From Amycolatopsis suaedae (lineage in GTDB: Bacteria; Actinomycetota; Actinomycetes; Mycobacteriales; Pseudonocardiaceae): a DNA stretch of 64,000 nucleotides. The notes beneath the pieces were generated by a model. That model was not told the origin of the DNA. It ran no database searches and was given only the letters and a program-made list of their open reading frames with translations. The DNA lies in the NCBI RefSeq assembly GCF_004214935.1, contig NZ_SFCC01000005.1, positions 186,001-250,000 on the forward strand, read 5' to 3'. Shown here piece by piece: positions 33,404 to 43,046 of the stretch. Made by a program: the position numbers and the translations under genes. The stretch's first letter is position 1. Each line of letters begins with the position of its first letter.

Positions 33404-34063
33404 TCAGGCCGCGTAACCCTTCGGCGGGATCAACGTAGCCAATTGGTTAAAGGTGAGCCAGTAGATCTGGTTCCCGCCGAAGTTCGCCGAGTCGGCGATC
33501 TTCACCGTCGAGTTCTCGGCGTTGTAGCCGATGATGGTGAAGTAGTGGTAGACGGTGTAGTTCGGGTAGCCCGGCGGGTGGTTGTTGGCTGGCGCCACGA
33601 TGTTGGCGACGATGGCGTAGCCCTTGTCGACGTCCAGCACGATGTCACGCCACAGCAGGTCGCGCTGCGCCTGCGTCGGCGGGTCGTTCGGCATCTCCTT
33701 CGTCTCGTACCAGCCACCACCCAGGTTCTGGTTCAGCACCGTGGTGATCTGGCTGATGTGGTCGGTCCCGTTCTCGGTGGTGCCGAGCTGCGCGGCCAGC
33801 GCGCCCTGGCTCGGCAGGTTCGACGTCCGCGCGGACATGGCGATCCGCGTGGCGGCCGGGCCGCACCAGTACCCGGTTTCCTGCACCTGGTACTGGATGT
33901 TCAGCTCGGCCATCGGCCGGACGCCCTCGACCCTGGCCGGAGCCGGCATCGCCCGGACCCAGTCCGGAGCGGGCGCGACGACGTCGCTCGCGTACGCGGC
34001 CGGTGCCATCACCAGCCCGGCCACGGTCGCCGCGGCGACCAGCAGCTTGCCCATTCTTGCCAT
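33404..34063 (-). CDS. Secreted C39-like cysteine peptidase
   Basis: A 219-residue exported protein: signal peptide to about residue 26 (cut near AYASD), then a papain-like C39-family fold. The nucleophile is likely Cys67 in GYWCGPAATRIAMSA, the catalytic His lies in VYHYFTIIGYN and the Asp/Asn in KIADSANFGG. Such secreted proteins cleave peptides or act as transglutaminase-like enzymes outside the cell. GAAGGA precedes the ATG. It stands alone, with no lantibiotic or ABC partner, so a bacteriocin-processing role is unlikely. Confidence 0.85.
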   Translation of the reverse strand: MARMGKLLVAAATVAGLVMAPAAYASDVVAPAPDWVRAMPAPARVEGVRPMAELNIQYQVQETGYWCGPAATRIAMSARTSNLPSQGALAAQLGTTENGTDHISQITTVLNQNLGGGWYETKEMPNDPPTQAQRDLLWRDIVLDVDKGYAIVANIVAPANNHPPGYPNYTVYHYFTIIGYNAENSTVKIADSANFGGNQIYWLTFNQLATLIPPKGYAA

Positions 34064-34176
34064 GACAGTCCTTCCCCACAGTGATAGTCAGTGAATGACC
34101 AACTGCAGGATCATCCCGTAACAAGGCGGCAAATCGGACGGAGCGACCCGATCGGCCCACGACGAAAGTCGCGGCC

Positions 34177-34731
34177 TCAGAGCAGCGTGATCTCGTCCAG
34201 GCGCCACTCGTCGCCGGAGCGCAGCAGGACCAGGCGCATGCGGCTGCGGTCGACGCGTGGCTCCTTCAGGTTGGTGTTGCGGATGGTCTGGTCGACGAAC
34301 GCGAGCACGACCGCGCGATCGGCGGTCACCTCGGTCGCCGCCGCGTCCAGCACCGTGCCCTGCGACGTGGCCTGGTACTGGGTGATCAGCTGCATCAGCT
34401 GCGTGGACGACTCGCGGTACTCCGCGGCGAACTTCTCCGTCGACGTGGCGACCACGCCGTTGAGGTTGGCCGCCGAGTCGCGGAAGTCGTAGGTGGCGAT
34501 CGAGGTCGCGTAGCGACGGCCGGCGTCCACCGCCGACGCGCGTGCGTCCTCGATCGCCGACGCCCCGTGCAGGCGCAGCCCGACCAGCACCGCGGCACCG
34601 CCGAGCAGCGACACGACGACCGCCGCGGCCAGCACCCGGCGCAGCGGTCCGGCGGGCCGGCGCGGTTGCGGCTCCCGCGAGACAGTGCGTGGGCGCGGCG
34701 ACGGCTTCCTGGTCAACGTTGCGGTGGACAC
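34177..34731 (-). CDS. Mce-associated membrane protein (Mas)
   Basis: A 184-residue protein with a basic N-terminus, one transmembrane helix (about 34-55, RVLAAAVVVSLLGGAAVLVGL) and an NTF2-like outer domain, as usual for the Mce-associated proteins encoded at the 3' end of mce operons. They help assemble or stabilise the Mce lipid importer. Start GTG with GAAGGGAAG upstream, 14 bases after the last mce gene. Only one such gene is present. Confidence 0.85.
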   Translation of the reverse strand: MSTATLTRKPSPRPRTVSREPQPRRPAGPLRRVLAAAVVVSLLGGAAVLVGLRLHGASAIEDARASAVDAGRRYATSIATYDFRDSAANLNGVVATSTEKFAAEYRESSTQLMQLITQYQATSQGTVLDAAATEVTADRAVVLAFVDQTIRNTNLKEPRVDRSRMRLVLLRSGDEWRLDEITLL

Positions 34732-34745
34732 GATGCACTTCCCTT

Positions 34746-35975
34746 CTACGAGGCGCCCTGCAGCAGCAGGGCGTACCAGGACCGCGGGCCGAGCACGCCC
34801 GCCTGACCACCGGACGGGCCGATCCGCATCGCCGACCCGTCCGGGGCGACGGTGCGGCCGGTGGCGGGGTCGTAGGTGGTGACGGCGGGCCGGGGCGCGT
34901 TGGCGGCGCCGCGTTGCTGCAGGCCGGGCTGCCCGCCGGGACAGGACCAGCCCTCCTGCGGCGTCCTCGGCCCCTGTTCGGTGGCCGGCCGCCGGGGCGT
35001 GCCGTAGTAGCACGCCGCGCCCTGCGCACCGACCAGGTAGAACCGTGCGACACCACCGCGTTCGATCCCGGCGAGCCGGTGCAGGGTGTCCGGCATGGCG
35101 ACCAGCAGCTGGTCCAGCGCCGGGGTGCGGGTCACCATGATCTGGCTGGTGGTGACCAGGTTGCCCATCAGCGTCGACACCGCGGGCCGCGCGCCGGTCA
35201 GCAGCGGGACGAGCCGCTGCGCGAGTTGCGGCCCGGTGTCGAGCAGGCTCTCCACGGCCGGGACCTGGCCGCGCAGCTGCCCGGTCAGCGCCCGCATGGC
35301 GGCCGTGGTCTCCCGCAGCCCACGGCCGTGCTCGCCAGCGGTGTCCAGCAGGTCCGCGGCGTTGCCGGTGAGGCTGACCAGCGTGGGCTGGTTGCGCCGC
35401 AACAGGTCCATCAGCGGTCCGCTCGCGTCCAGGATGCGCGTGAGGTCGCCGGTCGTGCCGGCCAGCCCGGCGGCCAGTTCACCGGTGAGCTTGTGCAGGT
35501 CCTCGGTGTTCAGCGAGTCGGCGAACCGCATGGCGTTGACCAGCACGGTCTCCAGCGGCAGCGGGCGGCTGGTCGCCTCGCTGTGGATGACCGCGCCGTC
35601 GGCGAGGTAGGGCGGCCGGTCGGTGTCCGGCCGCAGGTCGAGTTTCGTGACCGCGACCGGCGTCTCCATGCTGACCACCGCCCGCGTGGCCGCCGGAACC
35701 CGCGTGCCCGCGCGCAGCTCCAGGTGGATCTCCACGCCGCCGAACCCGGGCCGGATGCCGGTACCGGTCACCGTGCCGATCCGCACGCCGCGGTAGGTGA
35801 CGTCGGACAGCGGCGTCAGCCCGCCGGTGTCGGCCATGTGGACGGTGACCCGGTAGGTGCCGCCGAGCGGGTCGTCACCGAAGATGCGCACCCCGACGTA
35901 GGCACTGCATGCCACGGCGATCACCAGGAACACGGCAAGCTGGGTCAGCACCGACCGCGACAGCGCCCGGCTCAC
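34746..35975 (-). CDS. Mce family protein, sixth in operon (MceF-like)
   Basis: A 409-residue MCE/MlaD-domain protein. One N-terminal membrane anchor (VLTQLAVFLVIAVACSAYVGV), MlaD domain (about 38-115, with LSDVTYRGVRIGTVT), a long helical shaft to about residue 310, and a C-terminal Pro/Gly-rich extension with several cysteines. Six such proteins form the substrate tube of an actinobacterial Mce importer for sterols or fatty acids. GTGA overlap with the preceding gene. Confidence 0.92.
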   Translation of the reverse strand: MSRALSRSVLTQLAVFLVIAVACSAYVGVRIFGDDPLGGTYRVTVHMADTGGLTPLSDVTYRGVRIGTVTGTGIRPGFGGVEIHLELRAGTRVPAATRAVVSMETPVAVTKLDLRPDTDRPPYLADGAVIHSEATSRPLPLETVLVNAMRFADSLNTEDLHKLTGELAAGLAGTTGDLTRILDASGPLMDLLRRNQPTLVSLTGNAADLLDTAGEHGRGLRETTAAMRALTGQLRGQVPAVESLLDTGPQLAQRLVPLLTGARPAVSTLMGNLVTTSQIMVTRTPALDQLLVAMPDTLHRLAGIERGGVARFYLVGAQGAACYYGTPRRPATEQGPRTPQEGWSCPGGQPGLQQRGAANAPRPAVTTYDPATGRTVAPDGSAMRIGPSGGQAGVLGPRSWYALLLQGAS

Positions 35976-36997
35976 CGGACACCCCCGCGCAGCAGGGCGT
36001 CGAGACCGCCCGGCTCCGGCGCGCTCCCGGCCGGCAGCGGCGACCCGGTGAGCAGCGGCAGGATCGTGCCCGGTACGTCCAGTGTCCCGTCGACGTTGAG
36101 GTAGTCGCCGGGGATCGCGCGGGCGAGGTCGCGGCCGAACGGCTCCAGCATCGCCAGCGTGCGGCCGAGTTCGCCGTCGAGCGAGCCGACCTCCGCCAGC
36201 ACCTGCCGGGCCCGCGGCAGCATGCCGAGCAACTGCTCGCGGGTGCGGCCCAGCGCCTCGGTGGTGACCCGGCTCAGCGTGGTGACGCGGCCGAGCAGGT
36301 CCTGGACGTGGGTGCGCTGGTCGGCCAGCACCCGCAGGGCGGGCGCGAGCCTGGTGAGCCCGGCGGTGAGCGTGGCCTGCTCCCGGACGGCCAGTGCCGC
36401 CAGCGCGTTCAGCGAGTCCACGGTCCTGGTCAGCTCGCCGCGGTGGGCCTGCACCGACCCCAGCAGCGTGTCCAGCCGGGTGAACAGCTCACGCAGCTTG
36501 TCCTCCCGCCCGCCGATCGCCGCGCTGGTCTCGGTGACGATCGTGCGCACCTGGTCCAGCCCGGAGCCGCCGACCACGGTGCCGGCGGCGGCCAGCAGGT
36601 CCTCGACCGACGGGCCGGTGGACGTATCGCGGATCACCGCGCCGTCGGCGAGCCTGCCCGGCCCCGGGCCCGCCGGCGGGTGCAGTGCGACGAACTGCTC
36701 CCCCAGCGCCGAGTCGGCCTCGATGCGCGCGGTGGTTCCCTCCGGCAGGACGACCTCCTCCCGCACGGCCACGGTCAGCACCGCCTCGAACCCCTCGGCA
36801 CGCAGTTCGCCGACGCGGCCGACCTCGGCCTGGCCGAGCTTGACCTTGCCGCCCGCGGTGAGCGTCCCGGCGTCGGCGAAGCGCAGCGTCAGGTGGTAGA
36901 CGGGGCCGTCCGGGGAGCGGCCCACCGGCAGGTCCTGCAGCCCGACGCAGCCACCGCACAGCAGGGCCGCCGCCACGACCGCCGCCCTGGCCCTCAC
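35972..36997 (-). CDS. Mce family lipoprotein, fifth in operon (MceE-like)
   Basis: A 341-residue Mce protein distinguished by a lipobox (LCGGC, Cys17), as in mycobacterial MceE/LprK-type members. MlaD domain at about 35-110 (LTAGGKVKLGQAEVGRV), helical shaft, and a C-terminal DYLNVDGTLDVPGTILPLL region typical of the family. Start GTG overlapping the upstream stop as GTGA. Confidence 0.92.
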   Translation of the reverse strand: MRARAAVVAAALLCGGCVGLQDLPVGRSPDGPVYHLTLRFADAGTLTAGGKVKLGQAEVGRVGELRAEGFEAVLTVAVREEVVLPEGTTARIEADSALGEQFVALHPPAGPGPGRLADGAVIRDTSTGPSVEDLLAAAGTVVGGSGLDQVRTIVTETSAAIGGREDKLRELFTRLDTLLGSVQAHRGELTRTVDSLNALAALAVREQATLTAGLTRLAPALRVLADQRTHVQDLLGRVTTLSRVTTEALGRTREQLLGMLPRARQVLAEVGSLDGELGRTLAMLEPFGRDLARAIPGDYLNVDGTLDVPGTILPLLTGSPLPAGSAPEPGGLDALLRGGVR

Positions 36998-38076
36998 CGG
37001 CCACCGCCCAGCACCGACCCGATGCCCAGCCCGTCGATCGCGGCCGGCGGGAACGGGATCGGATTCACCAGGCCCGCGCCCGAGCACAGCGGGATGGGGA
37101 ACCGCGCGCACAGGTCCCGCGCGGCCGGGATCTGGGACAGATTGGTGGAGATGTTGAGCCGGATCCGCAGCCTGCCGTCCGGGGTGATGGCCCTGCCGAA
37201 GTTGTCGAACGCCAGCGGTGCGACGTCGAGGATCTCGGCGAGCTGCCGCTGGTGCGCGCCGACCGTGCTGCTCAGTGCCGCCAGCCTGCCGAGGTCCTCG
37301 GCCAGCGGCGCCCCGTGTGCCTCGACCAGCCCGTTGACCTGCCGCAGCGTCTCGGCCAGCTGGGTGAGGCTGCCCGCGAGCTGGCCGCGTTGCTCGCCGA
37401 ACAGCCGTGCCGCCTCGGTCACCGCGCCGGTCACGGAGTCCACTGTGGACTTGTTGGCGGCCAGGGTGCGCACCAGCGTGTCCAGGCTGGACAGTGCCGC
37501 GGTGATGTCGTCGCCGTGCCCGGCCACGACCTCCGACGCCCGCGCGATCTTGCCGACGGCGTCCCGGAACCGGGCGCCGTTGCCGTCCAGTGCCCTGGCA
37601 CCCTGCCCGACCAGCTGGCCCAGCGGCGACGGCTGTCCCGGCGCGGGCGGGCCCAGCGCGGTGAGCAGTGTGTTCAGCGATCGCATCAGCTCGTCGAACG
37701 CCAGCGGGGCGCGGGTGCGTTCGAGCGGGATGGCGAGATCGCCCTCGGCGGCGGGCCCGCCGCGGTAGGGCGGATCCAGCTCGACGTACTTCTCGCTGAT
37801 CACCGACGGCGTGATCACCCAGGCGCCGACCTCGGCAGGCAGCCGGAGATCACCGGGAACCGCCATGGTGACCCGGACGGTGCCGCCGCGTGGCTCGGTG
37901 GCGGTCACCGTGCCGACCTCGACGCCGAGCACGGTCACCCGGTTGCCCGGGAAGACACCGTCGGCCTGGGCGAAGTCGGCGGTCACCGTGCGCACGGCGT
38001 CGTCCCGGGTGAAATACCAGAGACCCCCGGCGGCCAGCAGCACGGCGATCACGGCCGCGGCGAGCAGGCGTTTCAT
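36994..38076 (-). CDS. Mce family protein, fourth in operon (MceD-like)
   Basis: A 360-residue Mce protein: N-terminal anchor (LLAAAVIAVLLAAGGLWYF), MlaD domain (about 33-115 with GVFPGNRVTVLGVEVGTV), shaft, and a C-terminus with paired cysteines (RDLCARFPIPLCSG) that probably form a disulfide. The ATG overlaps the preceding stop as ATGA; a GTG two codons upstream is the alternative. Confidence 0.92.
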   Translation of the reverse strand: MKRLLAAAVIAVLLAAGGLWYFTRDDAVRTVTADFAQADGVFPGNRVTVLGVEVGTVTATEPRGGTVRVTMAVPGDLRLPAEVGAWVITPSVISEKYVELDPPYRGGPAAEGDLAIPLERTRAPLAFDELMRSLNTLLTALGPPAPGQPSPLGQLVGQGARALDGNGARFRDAVGKIARASEVVAGHGDDITAALSSLDTLVRTLAANKSTVDSVTGAVTEAARLFGEQRGQLAGSLTQLAETLRQVNGLVEAHGAPLAEDLGRLAALSSTVGAHQRQLAEILDVAPLAFDNFGRAITPDGRLRIRLNISTNLSQIPAARDLCARFPIPLCSGAGLVNPIPFPPAAIDGLGIGSVLGGGR

Positions 38077-39053
38077 CGGCACCCCCTGGCCAGGCCCACC
38101 ACGCAGAGCAGGTTGTCCGGGATCGGCCCGCCGGGCGACGCGACGTCGCCCCAGGTGCCGTTGCCGGTGGCGTTGGCGAGGTAGCGGCTGACCGGCGCCA
38201 GCCGGGTGATCGTCGCGGCCAGCTCACCCTGCCGGGCGTGCAGCGACTGGGTGATCGTCCGCAGCTGGCCGAGCACGGTGTCCAGCCGCGGCCGGTTCTC
38301 CCGCAACAGCGCCGCCGCCGTGGCGGTGAGCCGGTCGACGTCGGTGAGCAGCGTGGCGATGACCTCCTTGCGATCGGTCAGCGTGCGCAGCACCAGATCG
38401 GCGTTGCCGAGCAGGGTGACCAGCCGGTCGCTCTGGCCGATGAGCAGCTGGGTTACCTGCTGCGCGCCGGTGAGCAGGCGGCCCAGCTCGGCGTCGTTCT
38501 CGCTGACCACGGTCGCCACCGCGCCCGCGCCGTCGAGTGCCCGGCGCAGCTGGGCGGGATCGTCCGGGGTCACCTCGGCCAGCGTGCGCAGCATCTGCCG
38601 GATGCGGTTCAGGTCGAGCTGCCCGGTGGTCTGCTGGGCGTCCCGGCCCAGGTCGTCGAGCAGGTAAGGCACCCTGGTCCGCTCCAGCGGGATGGTCTCC
38701 AGCGACCCCTGGCCCGCCGGCCGCACCTCCAGGTACCGCCTGCCGAGCACGGTCAGCAGCTTGACCGCGGCCTCGCTGCGGTCGCCGAGCGTGACGTCGC
38801 GGTCGAGCCGGAACGCCACGTCGACCCGGTCTCCGGCCAGCGTCACGCTGGTCACCCGGCCCGCGGGCACCCCGGCGACGTGCACCGGGTCGTCGGCCCG
38901 CAGGCCCGAGGCGTTGGCCACGTGCGCGTGGTAGTCCGCGGTGGTGGCCGTGAAGTAGGCCCGCGGCGCGAGCACGGCGACGGCCAGCAGGCCGAGGACC
39001 GCGCCGATACCCAGCAATCCGGTCCACAGTGGACGTTTCGGTGTCCAGTTCAC
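38073..39053 (-). CDS. Mce family protein, third in operon (MceC-like)
   Basis: A 326-residue Mce protein with N-terminal anchor (WTGLLGIGAVLGLLAVAVLAP), MlaD domain (SGLRADDPVHVAGVPAGRVTSV), shaft, and C-terminal DNLLCVVGLARGC with two cysteines. The GTG used overlaps the upstream stop as GTGA; another GTG two codons earlier is possible. Confidence 0.91.
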   Translation of the reverse strand: MNWTPKRPLWTGLLGIGAVLGLLAVAVLAPRAYFTATTADYHAHVANASGLRADDPVHVAGVPAGRVTSVTLAGDRVDVAFRLDRDVTLGDRSEAAVKLLTVLGRRYLEVRPAGQGSLETIPLERTRVPYLLDDLGRDAQQTTGQLDLNRIRQMLRTLAEVTPDDPAQLRRALDGAGAVATVVSENDAELGRLLTGAQQVTQLLIGQSDRLVTLLGNADLVLRTLTDRKEVIATLLTDVDRLTATAAALLRENRPRLDTVLGQLRTITQSLHARQGELAATITRLAPVSRYLANATGNGTWGDVASPGGPIPDNLLCVVGLARGCR

Positions 39054-40063
39054 CGGCACACCTCCGAATGCGGTCCGCCGGTCAGGTCCAGCCTGCCCAG
39101 CGGGCCGGTCTCCAGCCGCAGGTTGCAGAGGTAGATGTTGACCCAGGAGCCGTAGTCCAGAGTGCGGCCCAGGTTGTCCAGGATCGGCGGCAGCCTGCCC
39201 GCTGCCTCGCCGAGCGCCGCGGAGTTGCGGGCCAGGGTCCCGCCCGCACCGGCCAGCGCCCCCAGCAGCGGCTGGATCTGCGGCTCGGCGCGGTCCAGGG
39301 TGGTGTTCAGCGACCCGGCCAGTGCCGCGCCCGCGTCGAGTGCCTCGGCGAAGCGTCCCCGGTCCTCGGCCAGCCCGGCCACCAGGGTGTCCACACTGGA
39401 CACCAGTTCCCGGAAGTCCGCGCGGTGCCTGATCGTCAGGTCGACCGTCGAGTTGAGGTTGCGCAGCACCGCGCTCAGCGTCTCCCTGCGGGTGGCGAGG
39501 TGCTCGGTGACGGCGACCGTGCGGGCGAGCAGGCCGCGCACCGTCCCGCCCTGCCCCTGGAACGTCGCGATGATCTCCCCGGCGAGCTGGTTGACCTGGG
39601 CCGGGTCGAGCGCGTCGAACAGCGGCCGGAACCCGTTCAGCAGCGCGGTGAGGTCCAGCGCGGGCCGGGTGCGGTCCACGCCGACGAGCGCGCCGGGCTC
39701 CAGGGCGGGCTGCCCCGCCGGGCCGCTCGGGCCGGGCGTCACGGTCAGCACCCGCCCGCCGAGCAGGTCGGCGTAGCGGATGGCCAGCCCGGCGTCGGCG
39801 GGAATGTGCTGCCCGGCCCGTACCTCGAAGTCGACGGCGGCACGCCCGGCCGCCAGGTGCACGCCGGTGACCCGGCCGACCCGCACACCGGCGACGGTGA
39901 CGTCCGCCCCTGTGACCAGGCCGCTGACGTCGGTGAACTCGCCCCGGTAGGACACCGTGTCCCCGCGCACCGGGACGGCGAGCGTGTTGATCACCAGCGT
40001 CGCGCAGAACACCGCGACGGCGGCGAACACGCCGAATCCGAGCAGGGCTCCCACCGGCTTCAC
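39050..40063 (-). CDS. Mce family protein, second in operon (MceB-like)
   Basis: A 337-residue Mce protein: anchor (LLGFGVFAAVAVFCATLVI), MlaD domain with SGLVTGADVTVAGVRVGRVTGV, helical shaft, and a C-terminus YGSWVNIYLCNLRLETG, a string often seen in MceB-type proteins. GTG start overlapping the mceA-like stop as GTGA. Confidence 0.92.
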   Translation of the reverse strand: MKPVGALLGFGVFAAVAVFCATLVINTLAVPVRGDTVSYRGEFTDVSGLVTGADVTVAGVRVGRVTGVHLAAGRAAVDFEVRAGQHIPADAGLAIRYADLLGGRVLTVTPGPSGPAGQPALEPGALVGVDRTRPALDLTALLNGFRPLFDALDPAQVNQLAGEIIATFQGQGGTVRGLLARTVAVTEHLATRRETLSAVLRNLNSTVDLTIRHRADFRELVSSVDTLVAGLAEDRGRFAEALDAGAALAGSLNTTLDRAEPQIQPLLGALAGAGGTLARNSAALGEAAGRLPPILDNLGRTLDYGSWVNIYLCNLRLETGPLGRLDLTGGPHSEVCR

Positions 40064-41247
40064 GGGCCCAGCACCACCTTCGCGCCGCGCAGGATCGGGC
40101 CGGCGAGCAGGCTCACCAGGTCCGGCGGCGCCTGCGGCACCAGTTGCCGCAGCCGCTCGCGTTCCACCTCGCCGCCGACCGGGCCGACGGTGCCCCCGCT
40201 CGGCGGCGGTGACGGTGCCGGTGGCGGGGCGGCACCGCAGTTGGGCCCGGCGACGTTCCCGTAGCGCGGGCAGTCGGCCGGGGTGTAGGGCATCGGGTCG
40301 TCCAGCGTCACCGGCGCCTCGATGGCGACCCACGGTCCGTGCGCGAACGCCCGGTGCACCGCGCCCATCAGCTCGCCCGCACCCCGCACGGTCGCCGCCG
40401 CGGCACCGGGCCGGCCGGCGACCGTCTCCAGTACCGGCGCGCTGTTGCGCACGAGGTGGACCATGCGGTCGGCGTTGTCCAGCAGCAGCCCTTCGGCGGC
40501 CGCGGCGGTCGCGGTCCCGGCCAGCAGCAACCTGCGCAGGTCGCCGGAGCGGGCAACGACCGTCTGCGACAGGGCGACCGCGTCGTCCAGCGCCCGCAAC
40601 GCGTCCGGCGCGGCGGCGGCCAGCTCGTCGGTGAGCGCGGCGACCTCGGGCAGCCGCGCGAGCACGGCCTCGGTGGCCGGGCCCGCCGCACCGGCGAACT
40701 CGTGTGCCTGGTCGATCAGCCTGCCGAGCCGGGCTCCCCTGCCACGCAGTGCGTCGGCGACGGCCCCGAGCGCCGCCGACAGCTCGGCCGGGCGCAGGGC
40801 ACGCAGCAGGTCGTAGAGCCGGGTGGCCGCGGCGTAGAGCTGCGCCGAGGGCGCGCTGTCGTCGTGCCGCACGTGGTCTCCGTCCCGCAGCGTGCCGCCG
40901 TCCGGCGCACCGTCCGGTGTGGACAGGTCGACGTACTGGTCACCGAACAGCGTGCGGGGCAGCAGCCGGGCCCGCACCGACGCCGGAACGGGCGTATGGC
41001 CGGACATGGTCAGCGTCAGCGTCGACTCGCGGGGCCCGGCGGCGACGTCGGTGACCGTGCCGACGACGACGCCGCGGTACTGCACCGGCGCGCGGTCCCT
41101 CAGCGGTCCCGCGGCGGCGGGCACGACCAGCGTCAGCCGAGGGTCGCCGTCGAACGCACCGGCGCGGAAGGCCACGGCGGTCACCGCCCCGGCGAGCAGC
41201 ACGACCACCCCGGCGACGCCGAGGAGCGCCAGCCGGAGGCGGCTCAT
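40060..41247 (-). CDS. Mce family protein, first in operon (MceA-like)
   Basis: A 395-residue Mce protein. Anchor helix LLGVAGVVVLLAGAVTAVAF, MlaD domain (about 35-115, APVQYRGVVVGTVTDV), an Ala-rich shaft, and a proline-rich segment (CGAAPPPAPSPPPSGG) before the C-terminus, with cysteines at ADCPRYG and GPNCG. ATG overlaps the second YrbE stop as ATGA, keeping the operon unbroken. Confidence 0.92.
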   Translation of the reverse strand: MSRLRLALLGVAGVVVLLAGAVTAVAFRAGAFDGDPRLTLVVPAAAGPLRDRAPVQYRGVVVGTVTDVAAGPRESTLTLTMSGHTPVPASVRARLLPRTLFGDQYVDLSTPDGAPDGGTLRDGDHVRHDDSAPSAQLYAAATRLYDLLRALRPAELSAALGAVADALRGRGARLGRLIDQAHEFAGAAGPATEAVLARLPEVAALTDELAAAAPDALRALDDAVALSQTVVARSGDLRRLLLAGTATAAAAEGLLLDNADRMVHLVRNSAPVLETVAGRPGAAAATVRGAGELMGAVHRAFAHGPWVAIEAPVTLDDPMPYTPADCPRYGNVAGPNCGAAPPPAPSPPPSGGTVGPVGGEVERERLRQLVPQAPPDLVSLLAGPILRGAKVVLGP

Positions 41248-42095
41248 CGCGGTGCCATCCCGGGCAGCGTCTGGTGCACGCCCCAGAACACCGCGGTCAG
41301 CAGCACGTCGGCCGCCGCGATCAGCACGATGCTGGTGCGCAGCGCCCGCCCTGCCGCCCTGCCGACGCCCTCCGGTCCGCCGCGGGCGTGGAACCCGTGG
41401 TAGCAGTGCACGAGCGTGACGATGCCGGCGAACAGCAGCGCCTTGCCCAGCGAGTACAGGACGTCGACCGGCGGCAGGAACAGCGTGAAGTAGTAGTCGT
41501 AGGTGCCCTGCGACTGGCCGTTGAGGTTGACCACGGCGATGCCGGTGGCGACGTAGGAGGCGAACAGCCCCACCAGGTACAGCGGGATGACGGCGAGGAA
41601 CGCGGCGATCATCCGGGTGGTGACCAGGTAGGTCACCGGGCGCACGCTCATCGACTCCAGCGCGTCGATCTCCTCGGAGATGCGCATGGCACCCAGCTGC
41701 GCGGTGAAACCGGTGCCCACCTTGGCCGCGAGCGCGACGCTCGCCACCACCGGCGCGACCTCCCTGGTGTTGGCCACCGCGGACATGACGCCGGACAGCG
41801 GCGACAGCCCGACCAGGTCGAGGCCGCGGAAACCCTCCAGGCCCACCTGGGTTCCGGAGACGAAGGACATCGCGAAGATGACACCGATCGTCCCGCCCCC
41901 GGCCAGCAGCGCGCCCGACCCGAAGCTGATGTCGGCCATGTGCCGCAGCACCTGCCGCCAGTATCGGGCCAGCGCCCGCGGGGTGGCCGCGAGCGCGGTG
42001 CCGTAGAACGCGAACTGGGTACCGAGGCCGACCAGGCGGTCCGCACCGGCCCGGCCGGCGAGCCGGACCGGGCGCGGGATCGGCGAGACGGCCAT
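41244..42095 (-). CDS. YrbE/MlaE-family permease, second (YrbEB-like)
   Basis: A 283-residue integral membrane protein, one of the two permeases of the Mce importer. Five to six hydrophobic segments and the MlaE landmarks AAKVGTGFTAQLGAMRISEEIDALESM (coupling region) and GPEGVGRAAGRALRTS. Start ATG sharing one base with the stop of the first permease (TGATG). The ATPase (MceG) is encoded elsewhere, as in mycobacteria. Confidence 0.93.
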   Translation of the reverse strand: MAVSPIPRPVRLAGRAGADRLVGLGTQFAFYGTALAATPRALARYWRQVLRHMADISFGSGALLAGGGTIGVIFAMSFVSGTQVGLEGFRGLDLVGLSPLSGVMSAVANTREVAPVVASVALAAKVGTGFTAQLGAMRISEEIDALESMSVRPVTYLVTTRMIAAFLAVIPLYLVGLFASYVATGIAVVNLNGQSQGTYDYYFTLFLPPVDVLYSLGKALLFAGIVTLVHCYHGFHARGGPEGVGRAAGRALRTSIVLIAAADVLLTAVFWGVHQTLPGMAPR

Positions 42096-42910
42096 CAGTA
42101 CTCCCCCCGCGCCGGGACGATCAGGCCGAACACCTGGCTGATCACCGCGTTGGCGACGAACACCGCGATGAACGCCAGCACGACCGCCTCGTTGACGGCG
42201 TTGCCGACCCCCTGCGGTCCACCCCGGACGGTGAGCCCCTTGTACCCGGCGACCAGTGCGGACAGCAGACCGAACGCGGCGGCCTTCAGTTCGGCCGACA
42301 CGAAGTCCGCGGGCGACGCGAACCGGGTCAGCGTGCCGAGGAACCCGCCTGCCGTGCCGTCCAGCACCCAGACGTGGAACAGCAGGCTGGCACCGATGCC
42401 GACGACCATAAGCACCGCGCAGAGCAACACGCTCACCACCACCGCGGCGATCACGCGGGGCACGACGAGCCGGGTCACCGTCGAGATGCCCATGACCTCC
42501 AGCGCGTCGGTCTCCTCGCGGATGCGGCGGGCACCGAGGTCGGCGGTGATGGCCGAGCCGCCGACACCCGCGATCATCAGCGCGCAGACCATGGGCCCGG
42601 CCTGGCCGATGATCAGGAACGCCACCACGGCGCCGCCGTAGGCCTCGGCGCCGATCTGCGCCGCCAGCGAGCCCACGTTCAGCGACACAGCCACGCCGAA
42701 CGGCAGCATCACCAGAATCGAGGGAAGTGTGGTGACCGAGGCGAGGAACCACAGCTGCCGGGTCAGTTCCCCGGCGGGCAGCCGCCCGCCGAGCAGGGCA
42801 CGCACTCCGGCGACGAGGGTGTACCCGCAGAACGCCGCCAGGTCGCCGACCTCGGCCATGGTCCTGCCGACCGGTCCGCGTTCGCGGGGAGGTGCCACGG
42901 GTGCCCGCAT
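42095..42910 (-). CDS. YrbE/MlaE-family permease, first (YrbEA-like)
   Basis: A 271-residue permease heading the mce operon. Landmarks: SAITADLGARRIREETDALEVMG and the C-terminal GPQGVGNAVNEAVV. Start ATG five bases after AGGAGG, preferred over a GTG two codons upstream. An operator-like sequence begins 24 bases before this ATG and matches one upstream of the nearby tandem TetR gene, so the operon is probably repressed by it. Confidence 0.93.
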   Translation of the reverse strand: MRAPVAPPRERGPVGRTMAEVGDLAAFCGYTLVAGVRALLGGRLPAGELTRQLWFLASVTTLPSILVMLPFGVAVSLNVGSLAAQIGAEAYGGAVVAFLIIGQAGPMVCALMIAGVGGSAITADLGARRIREETDALEVMGISTVTRLVVPRVIAAVVVSVLLCAVLMVVGIGASLLFHVWVLDGTAGGFLGTLTRFASPADFVSAELKAAAFGLLSALVAGYKGLTVRGGPQGVGNAVNEAVVLAFIAVFVANAVISQVFGLIVPARGEY

Positions 42911-42933
42911 GACCACCTCCTGCCGGCGCTGGC

Positions 42934-42952
42934 TTAATGGCGGGTCGCGTCA
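42934..42952. promoter_or_regulatory. Operator-like motif A before the mce operon
   Basis: TTAATGGC-N3-TCGCGTCA. Seventeen of 19 positions are identical to motif B at 44313-44331, upstream of the tandem TetR gene. It lies just upstream of the ribosome site of the first permease gene. Bases 42948-42957 add a GTCA-N2-TGAC inverted repeat. Probable binding site of the neighbouring regulator. Confidence 0.6.
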
Positions 42953-43046
42953 TGTGACGATAACAACACCACGCGAATGTGACCAGCCCTGTTGTCAGGC
43001 TTGGAGGTGCCGCATGGCAGGTGCGGCTAAGTGAATCTCGGTTCGC